From Poronia punctata (Eukaryota; Ascomycota; Sordariomycetes; Xylariales; Xylariaceae): DNA of 64,000 nucleotides. The DNA is taken from NCBI GenBank assembly GCA_022579005.1, contig MU401637.1:1-64000 (forward strand), read 5' to 3'. Positions 11,939 through 23,666 of the stretch are shown in pieces. Both the position numbers and the translations under genes were made by a program. The notes under the pieces were generated by a model that was given only the letters and a program-made list of their open reading frames with translations, searched no databases and was not told the origin of the DNA. Within the stretch, counting starts at the first letter, position 1. Every line of letters starts with the position of its first letter.

Positions 11939-14058
11939 CATGCGAGACCAAGTTCAAGTCAATGCTAAGCGACTCCGGCCCACACTCAAGTTCGCCCGTA
12001 GTCAGCTTGGTACGATCCGTGATCTCGGTTCTCGGCTTCCATTTCGTTCTATCCAGTCTGTTCCTGGCTTTGGTTCGTTCGGTACTGGCTAGAGTATGTA
12101 GTCTCGGAGACATGACCATTCTCATTGCCAAGGTAATTTTTTCTCCTGTTTGTTTCGTTTCGCTTTGGTCCGCCTCGGCGTGCCCATTGCCCGAATCGGC
12201 CCACCTTTGCAGAACCCGGGTATTAAGCCCGTTGCAACGTGAGGGAGGCGACCTCCATGAACCCAAGCCACATCGCTTGGGATTGCTGTCGTTGTGTCGA
12301 GCCTAGATTTCGCCGACAGGGCGCATGAGCTTTATTGAGATTCAAAGGGTGTTAACCGATACTGGAGTACTGAATTGGCCTTATGTATGTTTTTTATCGC
12401 CCAAGATCTCTGCTCAGCCGAGATCTCTTGGCCGGGTGGGCCGACTATGGTCTTGGGCCACTTTGGACCACACCTTTTGGCTACCTAGGATCAAGCTCCC
12501 TTAAATGGACGTTGCAGCCATCAAAAAGTTTAAAAGCAGCACACCGGCATTTATGAGCTTTTCAATCTAATAAGAGCACGCGTAAAAGCATGCGCAAGTA
12601 AGTAGGTGCCATCTTATATGATAGAGAGCGGCGTCGGTGCCATGAAATGGGGTCAAATGAAGGGCAAACATTATATGAGGTCAGGGGTGGAGCATGCACC
12701 TTACCTTGCGACTTGAGACAGAAAGCACACAGAAACTAGCACCACCAAAGCAAGTTCAAGTCGATAGGGATAGAGCAAGAGCGATCGCCGTGCCATCGAT
12801 GGCAGGTTCGTAAATTGCAATTGCCAAATGGTCATTTATTGGCTTGCTATTCATAGTTCATGTTACTGAAAGGACGAATAAGGCGCCTCCATCCATTTAG
12901 CCCGGACCTCCTGTTATAATAGCCAATATACGGCTAAATGGACGTAGCATATCACTCGACATACATGCACGCAAGCTTCTCAAAAATGCAACGAGGGATA
13001 CACAGGAATGAAGAGTGTGCGAGCTTTCAAACCCGACCCTCGACCCGAGCCCCGGGCAATAGTTTGGCAAACCGGTCTCCCCCACAACCTTACCAAGCTG
13101 TTAACGCTATGACGCTACGCTCCGCGTTTTACCTTCAATGGCTCCTTCCCCATCACCCTACATAAGCCGAAGAATAGCAACGATACTGGCAGTGGCGATG
13201 GAAGCCAAGAACTCATTATGCGACCGCAGAGAACACGCAGCCTAAGGTAGGCTCCCTATGTTTTTCAAGCTGCCTTTATCATGGCTGACACAGTGACCGG
13301 CATTCGGAGAACTGGCTGGATCGAGAGCTCCATACCTTTCTACATATCTTGTTTGGAAAGAAGATCGTGAGCTCTAGTTGCGTATACTGGGCTAACCTAA
13401 GATACTCTCACTCTATCCACACCGTAGCATTCCATACCATCCCCCACCATGAGAGGCGCTCGCCAAGTATCATAGCCGTGGAGTCACCAACAAATTCCAC
13501 AAATCGCAACCGTGCATTGTTTGACTACCATGGGGCCATCTCATCGATGATTTTCCTACCCATGTCCAAGCACTACGTGACTACCTCGATGAAGAAAGTA
13601 GGTCATAGGCAGGGGCCGGAACTGACGTGACGTGGGGTGACCTAACCCGGCCGGCGTTCCGTTCTTCCTTTACCTATCTCGACCCGCTTCATCTTAATCG
13701 GGAATGCGCAAGACCTTTCCCGACGAGGGACACGCAAACTACCAACTATTCATCTTCATAAGTCCCCTGCTTCTTCTCATTCAAGACGGTATAAATTCTC
13801 TTTCCCCTTGGGCATTGGTTCACATCACCAAGTATAAGTCCGATTCGGCCCCAAGACGTCTACAGAATATCCAAGTCTTGCGAAACTCCGGTGTACGCTT
13901 TTCGCTTTACTATATTGGATCTAGGCTCAGTGTCATACCGACTTCCGTTCATACCAGCCTCCAGGGACCAGATTTGATTACGTCTTCCCACCGATCACAT
14001 CCTACGCCTGATCATAATATACACCTCGATTTTAGGTTTACTACTGCCGTCTGATACA
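11939..14058. other. Long intergenic region, no gene recognised
   Basis: About 2.1 kb without a credible gene. An imperfect inverted repeat (CCAAGATCTC at 12401 and GAGATCTCTTGG at 12420) could form a short hairpin. Open frames at 12938, 13349 and 13704 are short, lack family sequence and have no consistent splice structure. The right end is the promoter of the AA8 gene. Confidence 0.45.
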
Positions 14059-14980
14059 ATGCGCGGCCTCGGTCTGATCTACGTAGTGGCGCTGTTGGGC
14101 TTTTGTATGTTTACTGATCTAAACCCTTTCGTTTGCCCACCGTGCCGTGCTATATGACTTAGCCTCTCACGAAAGTATCCCGCATTGCAGACGTTCATGC
14201 TGACTTGAAGTAACACAGCGCCCGAGACCGCAGCGGCAGATACGACGGTAGTCCAAGATACCGAGACAGGCTTCACATTTTCGCAGTACAGCGCGGCTTA
14301 TGCGATAGGATCAAACATCAACTTTCGTGTTGCCGTGCCTAGTCCGGCCCCCGATAACTACGATCTCGTCTTTCAGATTGTTGCCCCGAATGCTGTCGGT
14401 TGGACTGGTTTAGCTTGGGGTGCTTCGATGCTCAACAATCCGCTTACTATCGGGTGGGCCGCCGACAACACAGTCGTTGGCTCGGTGCGACGAACCAGGT
14501 GAGTCCCCGAATTGTTTGGCCTACACCTCCGGCCCATTTATCTCCAGGGGTTGCCCCTCGAGTTTTTCACACGTACAATCCTATCGGCTACCAAACACAA
14601 CCTCGATATCGTTCAAGTTGATAATAAGAGCCCCTGGCGATTTACTAATGAAACTTGGGTGTAGCGTCCGACAAGCACCGGAACCGTATGCGGGCGCGTC
14701 ACTGCAGATTCTTAGCACAGGTTCACATGCGAATAGCACACACTGGCAACTGACTGCCAAGTGCAGTGGCTGCAGTACCTTTGTGAGCTCAAACAACGCC
14801 AACAAGACGTTGACAGCCACAGGAAGCAACCGTCTGGCGTTCGCTTACTCCAAGACCAAGCCAAGCAGTTCGTCTAGCGCAGCCACCATCAATGTCCATG
14901 ACGTCTACAGCTACTGGGACCATGACTTCTCAACTGCCGGCAACAGCGACTTTGACGACCTGGTTCAAGCTAATGCGTGA
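14059..14980 (+). CDS. Secreted AA8 cytochrome domain protein (CDH-type)
   Basis: CDS is join(14059..14104,14219..14498,14665..14980), 213 aa. Intron 2 has a TTTACTAATG branch site. An upstream acceptor for intron 1 would run into a stop, so the CACAG|CG site was chosen. The N-terminus is a short hydrophobic secretion signal. The mature part matches the cellobiose dehydrogenase cytochrome domain: FTFSQYSAAYAIGSNINFRVAVP-like opening, GWTGLAWGASM with a candidate axial Met, HWQLTAKCSGC, and a C-terminal YWDHDFSTAGNSDFDDLV with a candidate axial His. Such domains bind heme b and pass electrons, for example to lytic polysaccharide monooxygenases. Here the flavin dehydrogenase and any carbohydrate-binding module are absent, so this is a stand-alone AA8 protein. 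Confidence 0.8.
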
Positions 14981-16031
14981 AGCATGATGGATGAGCAGCG
15001 GAAGTCGACTTTTAAGTCCTACTTGATTACCTATACCGAGGAGCGGGAGTGGTGGAAGTTGATAGATGTTACCTAGGATACTTGCCAAAGGAAAGAACGC
15101 AGAGTCACGGACAGTTATAGTGAATAGAATAGACTACAGATGAACTAGTATAATGGTGTTCTTATATAATCACAGTCATGGGATGTTGTAACTATGTGAA
15201 TATGGTCCAGATGCATCTTCGATACCTACCGGTAGCTGTTGACAACTTGCAAGGGGCTGCCGCTCGACTGAACTCCGCTGACTCTAGATGCCAAGGTTAC
15301 CGGTAGATATTTTGTGGCCGACCAAGTACAACTGCCGGCCAGTCTAGTCTATTTACAGTCAAGTGATTACATCCGCTAAAACATCTATGGTTAGAACCCA
15401 CGCTTACGGGGACAGTCAACCCGTCCTCTCGTTTCCGTCTCGATTTTATTCTCCGACCTCTTTCTATACTCTTTTTGTCAGGTTGGGGGTATGTTGTACA
15501 TACGTTTTGTGCCTCGTCCTATTTCAAACACAGGTCTATATGTCGTGAGCTATATCACTTTTGATTTACAAGGGACGGTCGAACAGAACAAGACCGATGA
15601 ACTTCAGATCGGATAGGTCTAACCTAAGATAGTAAGCTCGGTGAAACGTACGATTGGTCAAGCTCGGATAGCTAGTCCGCAACAAGATGACGCGTCATAA
15701 CTTAATACTCACCACCAACAATAAATAGGGGGGGGGGGTACTTGCGAAATCATGTTCAGAGATATTGAAAGTGTAAAACAACTACATACTTATTGAACTA
15801 AACCTACGTCCTATCTACGTATGAAATGCGTCCCATGCCGACTAAACAATTACAGGTTGCAAGCGAATGGTCTGCCTCGGGGCTCACCGGGATCCGGAAC
15901 CTTCAACCGTCATCCGATTTGAAGACAGCAGCCACATCCTGATTCCTCGCCATCCAGCCAAGACGGTGTAAGTACCTTAGGTAGGTACTTAGGTAGCTAG
16001 ATCACGAAAAGACCCTATCACATCAACTTCC
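14981..16031. other. Convergent intergenic region
   Basis: The region lies between the 3' ends of two secreted-protein genes. It contains an 11-base G run near 15728 and a TAGGTA/TACTTAGGTAG repeat at about 15970-16000. I see no gene. Confidence 0.45.
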
Positions 16032-17411
16032 TCAAGCCTTGATAGCCATCTCACCCATAGGAAGAGCCTCGAGCCCTTGAAAAAAAAAAAAGATTAGTCT
16101 CTGATTACTTACATGTTCCAAGGAAGGGAAAGAAAAGGAAAAAGAACTTACAGCCATCGACATCCTCGGGAGCCTGCTGATCAACGGTACAAGCACTATA
16201 CTGCGACTCTTGCTGCGCTGTAAGACCGGCAGCGGGACAGTCGCCGTTGAGATTACATTGGTAATCCATGGCTTTTTGGAGAGAGTCGCCTTCCCAGCCG
16301 AAGACGTAGTCGCCGTGAGCGGCAGAGCCACTTTTTTTTTTTTTTTTTTTTGTCAGCTTACTCTCATATCCCCGAGGTAGTCAGGTAAGGTAGGTAGGTT
16401 ACTTACCCGAGATTCATACTATAGACGAACGGATTGGTGCCGTCGGTAGGGAAGTCGGCCGAGTCGGTGAATTCATGGACGTCCCACATGAGCTCGTACA
16501 TGATTTGCGGGAGTTTGACGGGGTGGGTGGATGGGCAGGAACCGCCGCCTGTTGCGCCAGTTGTCGAGCTGTATGCTACGTGGCTTTGGTGGTCTGGGCT
16601 GTCGAGGTTGACGCCGTCCCAGCATCTATACGTATGATTTTGCGTCAGTGAAGACAATCCCTTTTTTTTTTTTTTCTCTCTCTCGTCACAGGGAGAAGTG
16701 AAGGAAAACTTACGTGGGGAAGATGATGGTTTGTCGAATCATCTTACACTCCTTGGAATGAGGAATGTCAACGGTATCGGATCCCGAGCAGGGGGCACCG
16801 CCGACAAAGGGAGTATCGGTATATGATGTCCAGCAACGATGGCAGATGTTTGCTTTTGGCGTTTGGTTGGGGTCCGAGTTGGCCGCGTTACCGGCTAGCA
16901 TGCGGAAACCCTAGAAGATAGACTCTTCGTCAGCTTCTCTTTCCCCTTCCCCTTCCTCCTCCCTTCTCTTTTCCCTCGCCCTGCTTTTGTCACTTACCTT
17001 CTTAAAAGCCGTGACCTTTCCACTAGGGATATAATAAACGTCCAAACCCCCCTTATTAATAAGCTTTCCCTGCGGCCCACCGTTACCCGTCTGCGGTACA
17101 CGATGATAGGTGCCATTCTTGGCCTGGTAGAACATGACGGCGGTCCAGTAGTTCGACTTATCCTGTGTGAAAGAACAGGAAGTACACGTCGATTTTCCGG
17201 CCAGATCAAAGGTTTCTGGGTCCATGGTGATGTTGAACGAGTTCCCGCCTACGATCTGGTGGAGATGGGGCGTGTAGGTCTGTCCAGGGTTTACTAGGGG
17301 GTCGACGCGGTCGACGACGAGTTGGGAACATGCGAAGCGCAACATGTTGAATTGGGCCGAGGCATTTTGTGCTAGGAGGAGGGCTATGCCCGCGAGGGAT
17401 GTTAGTTGCAT
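16032..17411 (-). CDS. Secreted DUF1996 protein
   Basis: CDS is complement(join(16032..16075,16152..16330,16407..16625,16714..16910,16998..17411)), 350 aa in five exons. A clear signal peptide (MQLTSLAGIALLLAQNASAQ) is followed by FNMLRFACSQLVVDRVDPLVNPG, the standard DUF1996 opening. Further family motifs are HLHQIVGGNSFN, CTSCSFTQDKSNYWTAVMFY, GFRMLAGNA, CWDGVNLDSPDHQSHVAY, VHEFTDSADFP and GDYVFGWEGDSLQKAMD. There are many Cys residues, as expected for a secreted protein. The biochemical role of DUF1996 is not established. Related proteins are often co-annotated with cell-wall or plant-biomass enzymes. The intron before exon 4 ends in a run of about 20 A directly before its AG. The last exon is short and its acceptor is less certain. 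Confidence 0.85.
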
Positions 17412-19475
17412 CTTTGGGGATTTTTTTCTGAACAGAACTGGAACTTTTGTTCTTGGAATGAAAGAAAGTATAGAAGTGGAAAGGAAGGTATCCTCGAAGA
17501 CAAAATATCCTTTTTATGTTGCTGTTTTATTGAATGAAGAAGAGAATAAAAGAGAGAAGCGCACGTTGGGAAATAGACGGACGCACTCTAGTACAAAAAG
17601 AAAAGAAAAGGCCGTCAGTCAGTTCCGGCGTCTCTCTCTCCCTCTCTCTCCCTTCTCTTCGGGCATAATATCATGTCCGTACACCAGATTTGAACTGCCG
17701 AGCCGGTGATATATGCGGAGATTGATTGGCCCGTTGCTTTTTGCGCCGGTAGGTATCATTTGATTTTCAGCAGATGGGGGAATCATTCATTCCGCCCGGC
17801 ACCGGCTATTTTGAATTGAGCCAATGCCAAGTCAGTCTCTCTTGCCCGCTCCCTTGGTTCGGAGATATGGATTGGAACAATATAACAAAAGAGGGAGGGA
17901 AGGATCAAGGTTATTCGGTACAGTTTTTTTTTTACCCCGTCGGTAGTCCCGCTTTCATGGTCGGTGTTCGATGGCGATTGTTACGTCTATTCATCCTGGG
18001 TGTTGTAAGTCAGGTTAGGTGAGAAACAGGTATATCTGGGAGTGACTAGCCAAGCCGGGTTTTGTTATTTCTTTCTTGGATAATTACTGGGCATACGGTT
18101 GCTATTACTGACTTTGATGATAATAGAGAACATATTTTCTTATGTTGTTTTCCTTTTTTTAGCGGCGGTGATGATATTTCCATCTATCTCGTGACTATGT
18201 CGAGCGTCATCAGCCCGCACTTCTCCAGAGTATAATCAGCGAAATAGTAGGTAGCACACGACGAGGGTTAGGTTGTTAAACTAACGGCAGATCATAAATA
18301 ACAAAGAAAGAGCAAGATGGAAAAACAAGGCATAGTCTAGTCTAGTCAAGTCTAATCTATAATAATCCTCCCGAATCCCGATGAACAAACTCGGCATTTC
18401 TTTTGTCCGCTATTACTCTTCTATGCTGTCGGCATCTCACAAGACCTCGGCGCTTGAATAAAACCCGGAAGGTGGCCTTTAATTAAAAGAGAGCCAGAAG
18501 CTTGAACAAAGTCTACCTAGTGGAATGTAGGGTGTTTTCACTTAGTGAGGGTCGAGTAAAGGTATCAGATAGAAGAAGACTACGTGAGCTCACCCAGTAT
18601 TAATTTACTACTCATTTGCCTTTCGTTCTTGTCTTATACTCTGAATACCAAAGAGTGGTGCAAGTCTCACTTGAATCATCGCACGTATCTCAAATCACCT
18701 CACCATAGTTTTACATACAACTTTCAACGCAGTCAGGGTATATGACCCAAGTGAAACAGGCGACCGAAAGGTCAGACTTTTTAGTGCTGGACAAAGTGGC
18801 GGGACAAACAATTGGAGCTCTCGTGGTTTGTTAGAACAGTAGGAGGCAAGTATGGGCCTCACACTTCGTCCACGGGAAGTGAACCGGACAGATTGATGAT
18901 GACTTGATCTCCCAAGTTCACGTAGACATTGGATATCCACCTCTCACATCGTAAGCTATGGTAGAGTTCTTACAGGGGTTCTTTCATAGGGCCGAAAAAC
19001 AACGAGCTGGCAGGATGCAAATTGTTCGAGGGGGGAAGAAGTGGTGGCTAGAAAAGGGGGAAATCTGGAGGAGAACAAACGACCGGAAGAGATATCCGCA
19101 ACGCCCTTAATTAACCCTTGCTAAGGCCGAGTAGGAAGAGAATCCAGACTTCGACCCAGAAAGTTGGACGATTATCTTTGGAAAGGCTCTCATTAGGATA
19201 GTTTGGGCAAGATCTTGGAAGAATATTGAAGAACAAGTATCGATAATGAATGATTATGAAAAGGAGTCTTACTAGGGCAATAGCAAACTAATGTACACAG
19301 AATATCCGTCGTTCTTTCTTTTTCAGCAGCGTACTCTCACGATAATATAGGTCGGCTAATGTTTTGGATGTAGTAAATAGCGGAATATATTTAGGCATGC
19401 CCTATCTCCCTATTCACTGTCCTTCATACCCGCCTTTCCATTAATACCTTTAGTTACCTACTCATTACTCTCTCT
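17412..19475. other. Long intergenic region, no gene recognised
   Basis: This includes the promoter of the DUF1996 gene, with a CT-repeat tract at about 17636-17660. The remainder (18.0-19.4 kb) has frequent stops in all frames and no recognisable domain. Confidence 0.45.
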
Positions 19476-20040
19476 TTATCGCAGCCGAACCTGCACAGGC
19501 ATGCAATCCTTGGGATGAACAGTGCTGACACCAACCTGGTATAAGCGTTGCCCGTTCACGGCACGTGATGGTGTTGCCTTGGAATCCCTGATAGAACAGA
19601 TGGGTTAGCACTCGATCCTCGATACTTTTGTCCTCATTCACCAACTGGGGACCTCTGGTTCTCCTACTGTTACTTGTCCCACTCATCCCACGTCTCCCGG
19701 CTGTCAAACGTCCGCACCGTCAACACCAATACAAGCCCGAGCCCCATCATGGCCAATTCTATTCCTATGCAATTATGAGAACCCAACGAGAATGGAAGGA
19801 GAGCATTCTGAATACGACCGAAGACCTTACCTCGCGCAGGGTTTGTTAGAATACCCATGAGACGAAGTTGGTCCATCAGGGCAGTCTTTAGTGGACTATC
19901 CGTCCCCCCGGATTGCTCGTGTAGTATCATGTCCCTACGAGATATATAAGTTTGCGACCTTGTCAGATCGGCCATTGGAGGCCAGGAATGAGGATTGTAA
20001 TGGTGGAGGCAAGGACCAGGAGAGAGATATGACCGAACAT
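19476..20040 (-). pseudogene. Cytochrome P450 remnant (C-terminal part)
   Basis: Reading down from about 19830, the frame gives NALLPFSLGSHNCIGIELA, the heme-binding Cys loop of a P450, then LTVRTFDSRETWDEWDK. A consistent intron (GTAACA..CTATCAG) then leads to a proper P450 C-terminus, VNGQRLYQVGVSTVHPKD and MPVQVRLR-stop at 19476. Upstream of the heme loop, however, the I-helix, ExxR and PERF regions are missing. Only about 200 bp separate it from an ATG at 20040 followed by a hydrophobic, P450-anchor-like stretch that soon meets a stop. The gene has therefore lost most of its middle. The heme Cys and C-terminal exon look recent rather than eroded. Confidence 0.65.
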
Positions 20041-20127
20041 GGTTGATTAATGTAGGTAGTATTGACTGCTTCTTACTGTGTACTCGCTTTGGTGTTATTA
20101 CTTCCTTCCCACCTTGAGGTACGGGAC

Positions 20128-20586
20128 AGAGAGGAGCGGGAAGACAATTACTTCGGCACGAAACGGAAATATACAGAGGTAGTAGTTGATGGCGATGATT
20201 TTGGTCCGTCCGGTCGTGTTGGCTGCAGCAAACTAGCATTAATCCATCTCGCTCGTGAGCTTGCGCGCCGTTATCCGTCTCTGACAACAGTGGCCGTTCA
20301 TCCAGGTCGGATCCTTACCGGCATGGCGACATCCCTAGCTAAAGAGAGTCTTCTTGTCAGATATTCAACACCAATTGCCAAGTGGATCTGCGTACCCGTG
20401 TCCGTCGGGATCAGGAATCATTCATGGGCCGCAACAAGTGCCGAAGTCGTGAGCGGGAAATACTACGAGCCCGTTGGTGTGCCGGATAAGGAGTCGAAGG
20501 TGGCTAAAGATGAGGAGTTGTCGAGTAAAGTATGGAAGTGGATGGAGAATGAACTGAAACTGGAAGCTCCCCCTTCACTCAAGTAA
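20128..20586 (+). pseudogene. Short-chain dehydrogenase C-terminal fragment
   Basis: The open frame encodes only the second half of a retinol-dehydrogenase-like SDR: SKLALIHLARELARRYP, TTVAVHPGRILTGM, KWICVPVSVGIRNHSWAATS, VSGKYYEPVGVPDKES and KVWKWMENEL, ending at a TAA at 20584-20586. The Rossmann half with the GxxxGxG cofactor site is absent, and no ATG precedes the conserved part. At the catalytic YxxxK the Tyr position is Val (RVGCSK). It is a truncated, probably inactive copy, back to back with the P450 remnant. An undetected upstream exon cannot be fully excluded. Confidence 0.65.
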
Positions 20587-21087
20587 AGACGGACGGCATG
20601 GGACCTGTTTTTTTTATTCATAGCAGACTTAGTTACACTTTATAGTAGATTTTGTATTTCTCTTAATCACGACCGACCGCTGAGATATGTGTTCACGGAC
20701 GGAATCGTATATTAAACCAACCCCTTAAAAAGTCGTGTCCGAGTGGCAGGCCCACCGCCCGCCTCGGACCGCTGGTGGAAATCCCTTTGCCGGCACTACC
20801 CGGTAGTTCCTCCAATCAGGTGGTCCTAGTCGCCTCTAATCGGTAGCCATTAGGGGGGACTACGTGAACTGGATTGCTTGGCACTCCTTTACTTCATTCT
20901 TCACTGTAAAAGAAAAGTAAAACATCAATCTCCTCATTACTCGTCTTCTCCAAAGGACCTCTTACGGGGTTCATGTACTCCCCTGGACATTAGACTTCCT
21001 AATACATGCACCAGAAAGGGGGCAAAGAAACGTCTAGCATGTCCCAAATAATACATAGCCCATAATCTAAATTGTCCCATTCACCGT
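20587..21087. other. Convergent intergenic region
   Basis: I see no gene. It lies between the 3' end of the SDR fragment and the 3' end of the membrane protein gene. Confidence 0.4.
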
Positions 21088-22290
21088 TTATTTCTGTGCC
21101 GGCTGATTGTTGTAGTACTCCCACCCTTGCTGTGGCTGATACGTAGACATCTCCGGGACATATCGCGGCACGTCCAACTCAGCAGCGTACTCGGGAGCAA
21201 CAAATCGGGGAACATCCATCTCGTGGGCCACTTGGGGACTGGTGTCCTTGTGTTTCCCACCGTTATATGCTGTTCCAGGTTCTCCCTGCCTTTTGCGATT
21301 CCGCATATACCACCATATTAAAGCCACAATCATTAATAATCCTACGACGACTCCGACGACGATACCCGCTATAACACCGCCACGAAGGCCACCCTCTGAC
21401 TCGTTATCACTGTGGTCTTGTGCGGCGGGTGGATAGGGGGTCGTAGATGTTGTAGACCCCGTCGTCTTGGACGCGAATGTGTTGGGCGTTGGATTTATCT
21501 GTGACATATTAGTCACTGCATGCTCGGGTTCGAACTTGATGGCTAAAACACTTCAACCTAGCAAGCAGCTAATTTGGCCATAAAAGTGCAGAAGCCCATA
21601 CGCGGTCGAGGATGAAATCCTAAACTTACCGTTGAAGAAGTTGAAGTTGTGCTCGAGGCAAAATCAGTGGATTGATAGCGAACTTGTATCGAGTATGCAT
21701 TGATGCCGCCAATAGGGCCGGTTGATGTAGTGACTGTTGATTCGCCACCTGCCACCTGTGTGAGTGTCCATGTCGTCGTAGTCGCCTTGTCCTTTTCGAT
21801 GGTGCAGCCCAGAGTCTCCTCCCAGCCGTAACTATTCTCACTCTGACATGTAAATTCCCCTAGACTAACAACGCCGAGGAACCATTAGTGAAATATCCAA
21901 AGATCCATCTGATTATATTTCGCAGTTATATATCGCAACCCAGATAAAGACACAAGAGACCGAGTTGATAAAAGAAAAAGGAGACGGTACGCACGTGGGA
22001 CAACATTGCACGGCGGTTTCCGTGACGGTTCCAACAGCATTTGTCCAGCCACATGCTGAAGTGAAGCCGGTCGGACACCGGGCGGGGGAGTAGAACTGGC
22101 TCGTTGCCGACTTATAGGCACTCGGATAGCAGATCGTTTGCTCAACTGGTCCCTGGCACAAATAGTACCAACCGGGCTCAGACGTGAATACTTGGTAGAT
22201 TTCGGTCAACTTGGTAGCACAGTCCCGAGGAAGAGAGAAGTCCGTCGGCAGTGGCCCCAAATTCGTAGACGGCGGTGAGTCGTCAGCCAT
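21088..22290 (-). CDS. Cys-rich, Ser/Thr-rich single-pass membrane protein
   Basis: CDS is complement(join(21088..21498,21630..21864,21995..22290)), 313 aa. The N-terminal region contains the STNLGPLPTDFSLPRDC opening and about ten Cys (for example CPTGFTSACGW, AVQCCPT, FTCQSENSYGWEETLGC). A Thr/Ser-rich stalk follows (TTTTWTLTQV, STTSTSST, TTGSTTSTTP). A single transmembrane helix, GVIAGIVVGVVVGLLMIVALIWWY, is at about residues 215-240, with a basic stop-transfer sequence and a cytoplasmic tail ending QPQQGWEYYNNQPAQK. This architecture is common in Pezizomycotina and resembles Mid2/Wsc-like surface sensors, but without a WSC domain. No cleavable signal peptide is visible, as is usual for this family. 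A function in cell-surface sensing is only an inference. Confidence 0.7.
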
Positions 22291-23666
22291 GTCCTCGACG
22301 TCGAGTTGAACTATAATCTAGGACACGGCGACATTGACTTGTTGGTTTCTATCTTCTTGTTCGATGCATGGCATGGCCGCATGGGTTTGGAAAGAATCCA
22401 AAAGCGAAATGAACACTCGACTGACGATTGTAACGGGGCATGTCAATCAGGTCCCCGACTCCCCCTCTGCTTTCTTAAGTGCCCGCAGCCCATCTTTCCA
22501 TGGTGTCGCCCACTTCAGCTTGTGGAAATAGACGGGGGCGCCAGGGTTTCAACGTTTAACGATCCTTCGGCTATTTGGGTATAGATCTTCGCCATGATTA
22601 GTGTCCCAGGCGTGTTCCACGATATGTAGCCCTGTTTGTCATGCAGGTCGTTGCTCTTTACGCTGGGACAGGGCCGGGAAAATGTAACCCTATTCGCGAT
22701 AATGAAGAATCCGGGCTACATCGCGCGTGGCGAAGGTGTTCGCACGTACGAGTATTAACCATTGGAGGATCGGACGAAGGTGTGCCCTTGTACTCGTAGG
22801 ATCCTATGCCAAGAAACAGTATTTAAGGTCAGTGTCGAATATCTGAGATCTCGTGACCTCGTCCAAAAGGTACATTCTGACCATTATCACAACCTCGTCA
22901 AATATCACCCTTACCATGCCCATGTCGAGATGTCCTGGTATGATTGCTCGCAAAAAGAGACAACTGGAACTACCCGACAAAGCACCGCATAGATAGGGCG
23001 ATAGGGCGAGGTAACATTGAAACTGGATAGACTTGGTCCACGAGGAAGAAAATAGATGAACAGGGCCCCCACTTTTGTCATGCATGCCGCCACTTCAATG
23101 CTACCTACCTTCCTCATTTCAGCTGAACGTTTCAAGGCAGCAACATTTAAAGGAGGCAGCAGCACTCGTGCTCGAGGGCCTTGGGCGTTGGGCCAGGATA
23201 TTCTATCGTGGATTGCACTTGCCGATAGATGTCTAGTTTCCTTGTACCTTTTGTTCACGTGATAGCAGCTACATCTGCAAAAAGTAACTTGTATTGTTCA
23301 ACATTTCCCACTCTGGCAGAAGGATGATTATAGGATAGTTTCTCTGAAGGGACTAATCAAGGATTCCCCGGACCCCAGTAATCTTTACGTGCCTTCCTAC
23401 CATAGTAATCTACCCGAAGGAATCAAGGGATCAGATCAGAAGTCATAGGTCGAGACCCTGGAGTGCCTGGGTTGCCAATATGTACCGCGTAGAATATATG
23501 CACCCAGGAAAGCAGCAAGTTTGTACCAAGGTTCGGAATAAACATACAGAGGAATTAGAACACCACCCAAAAAAGTAATATATATAAAAAACACCATACT
23601 CCAGTCACTTTGGTATCACAGTCCCCTTTCCCACCATCATACTCGTGCATCATTCTGTTCCCTAAT
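22291..23666. other. Intergenic, no gene recognised
   Basis: About 1.4 kb between the membrane protein promoter and the 3' end of cnd1. Short open frames (22306, 22911-23258) carry no family signal. Confidence 0.45.

Noticed and set aside
12401..12431. Inverted repeat as terminator or transposon end
   Set aside because: The arms are short and differ by two bases, there is no transposase or target-site duplication, and intrinsic terminators are not expected in fungi.
19670..20287. Open frame of 205 codons on the minus strand as an intact gene
   Set aside because: Only its last third (heme-loop region) is P450-like. The rest has no family sequence, and the real C-terminus needs a splice into another frame, so it was called a P450 remnant.
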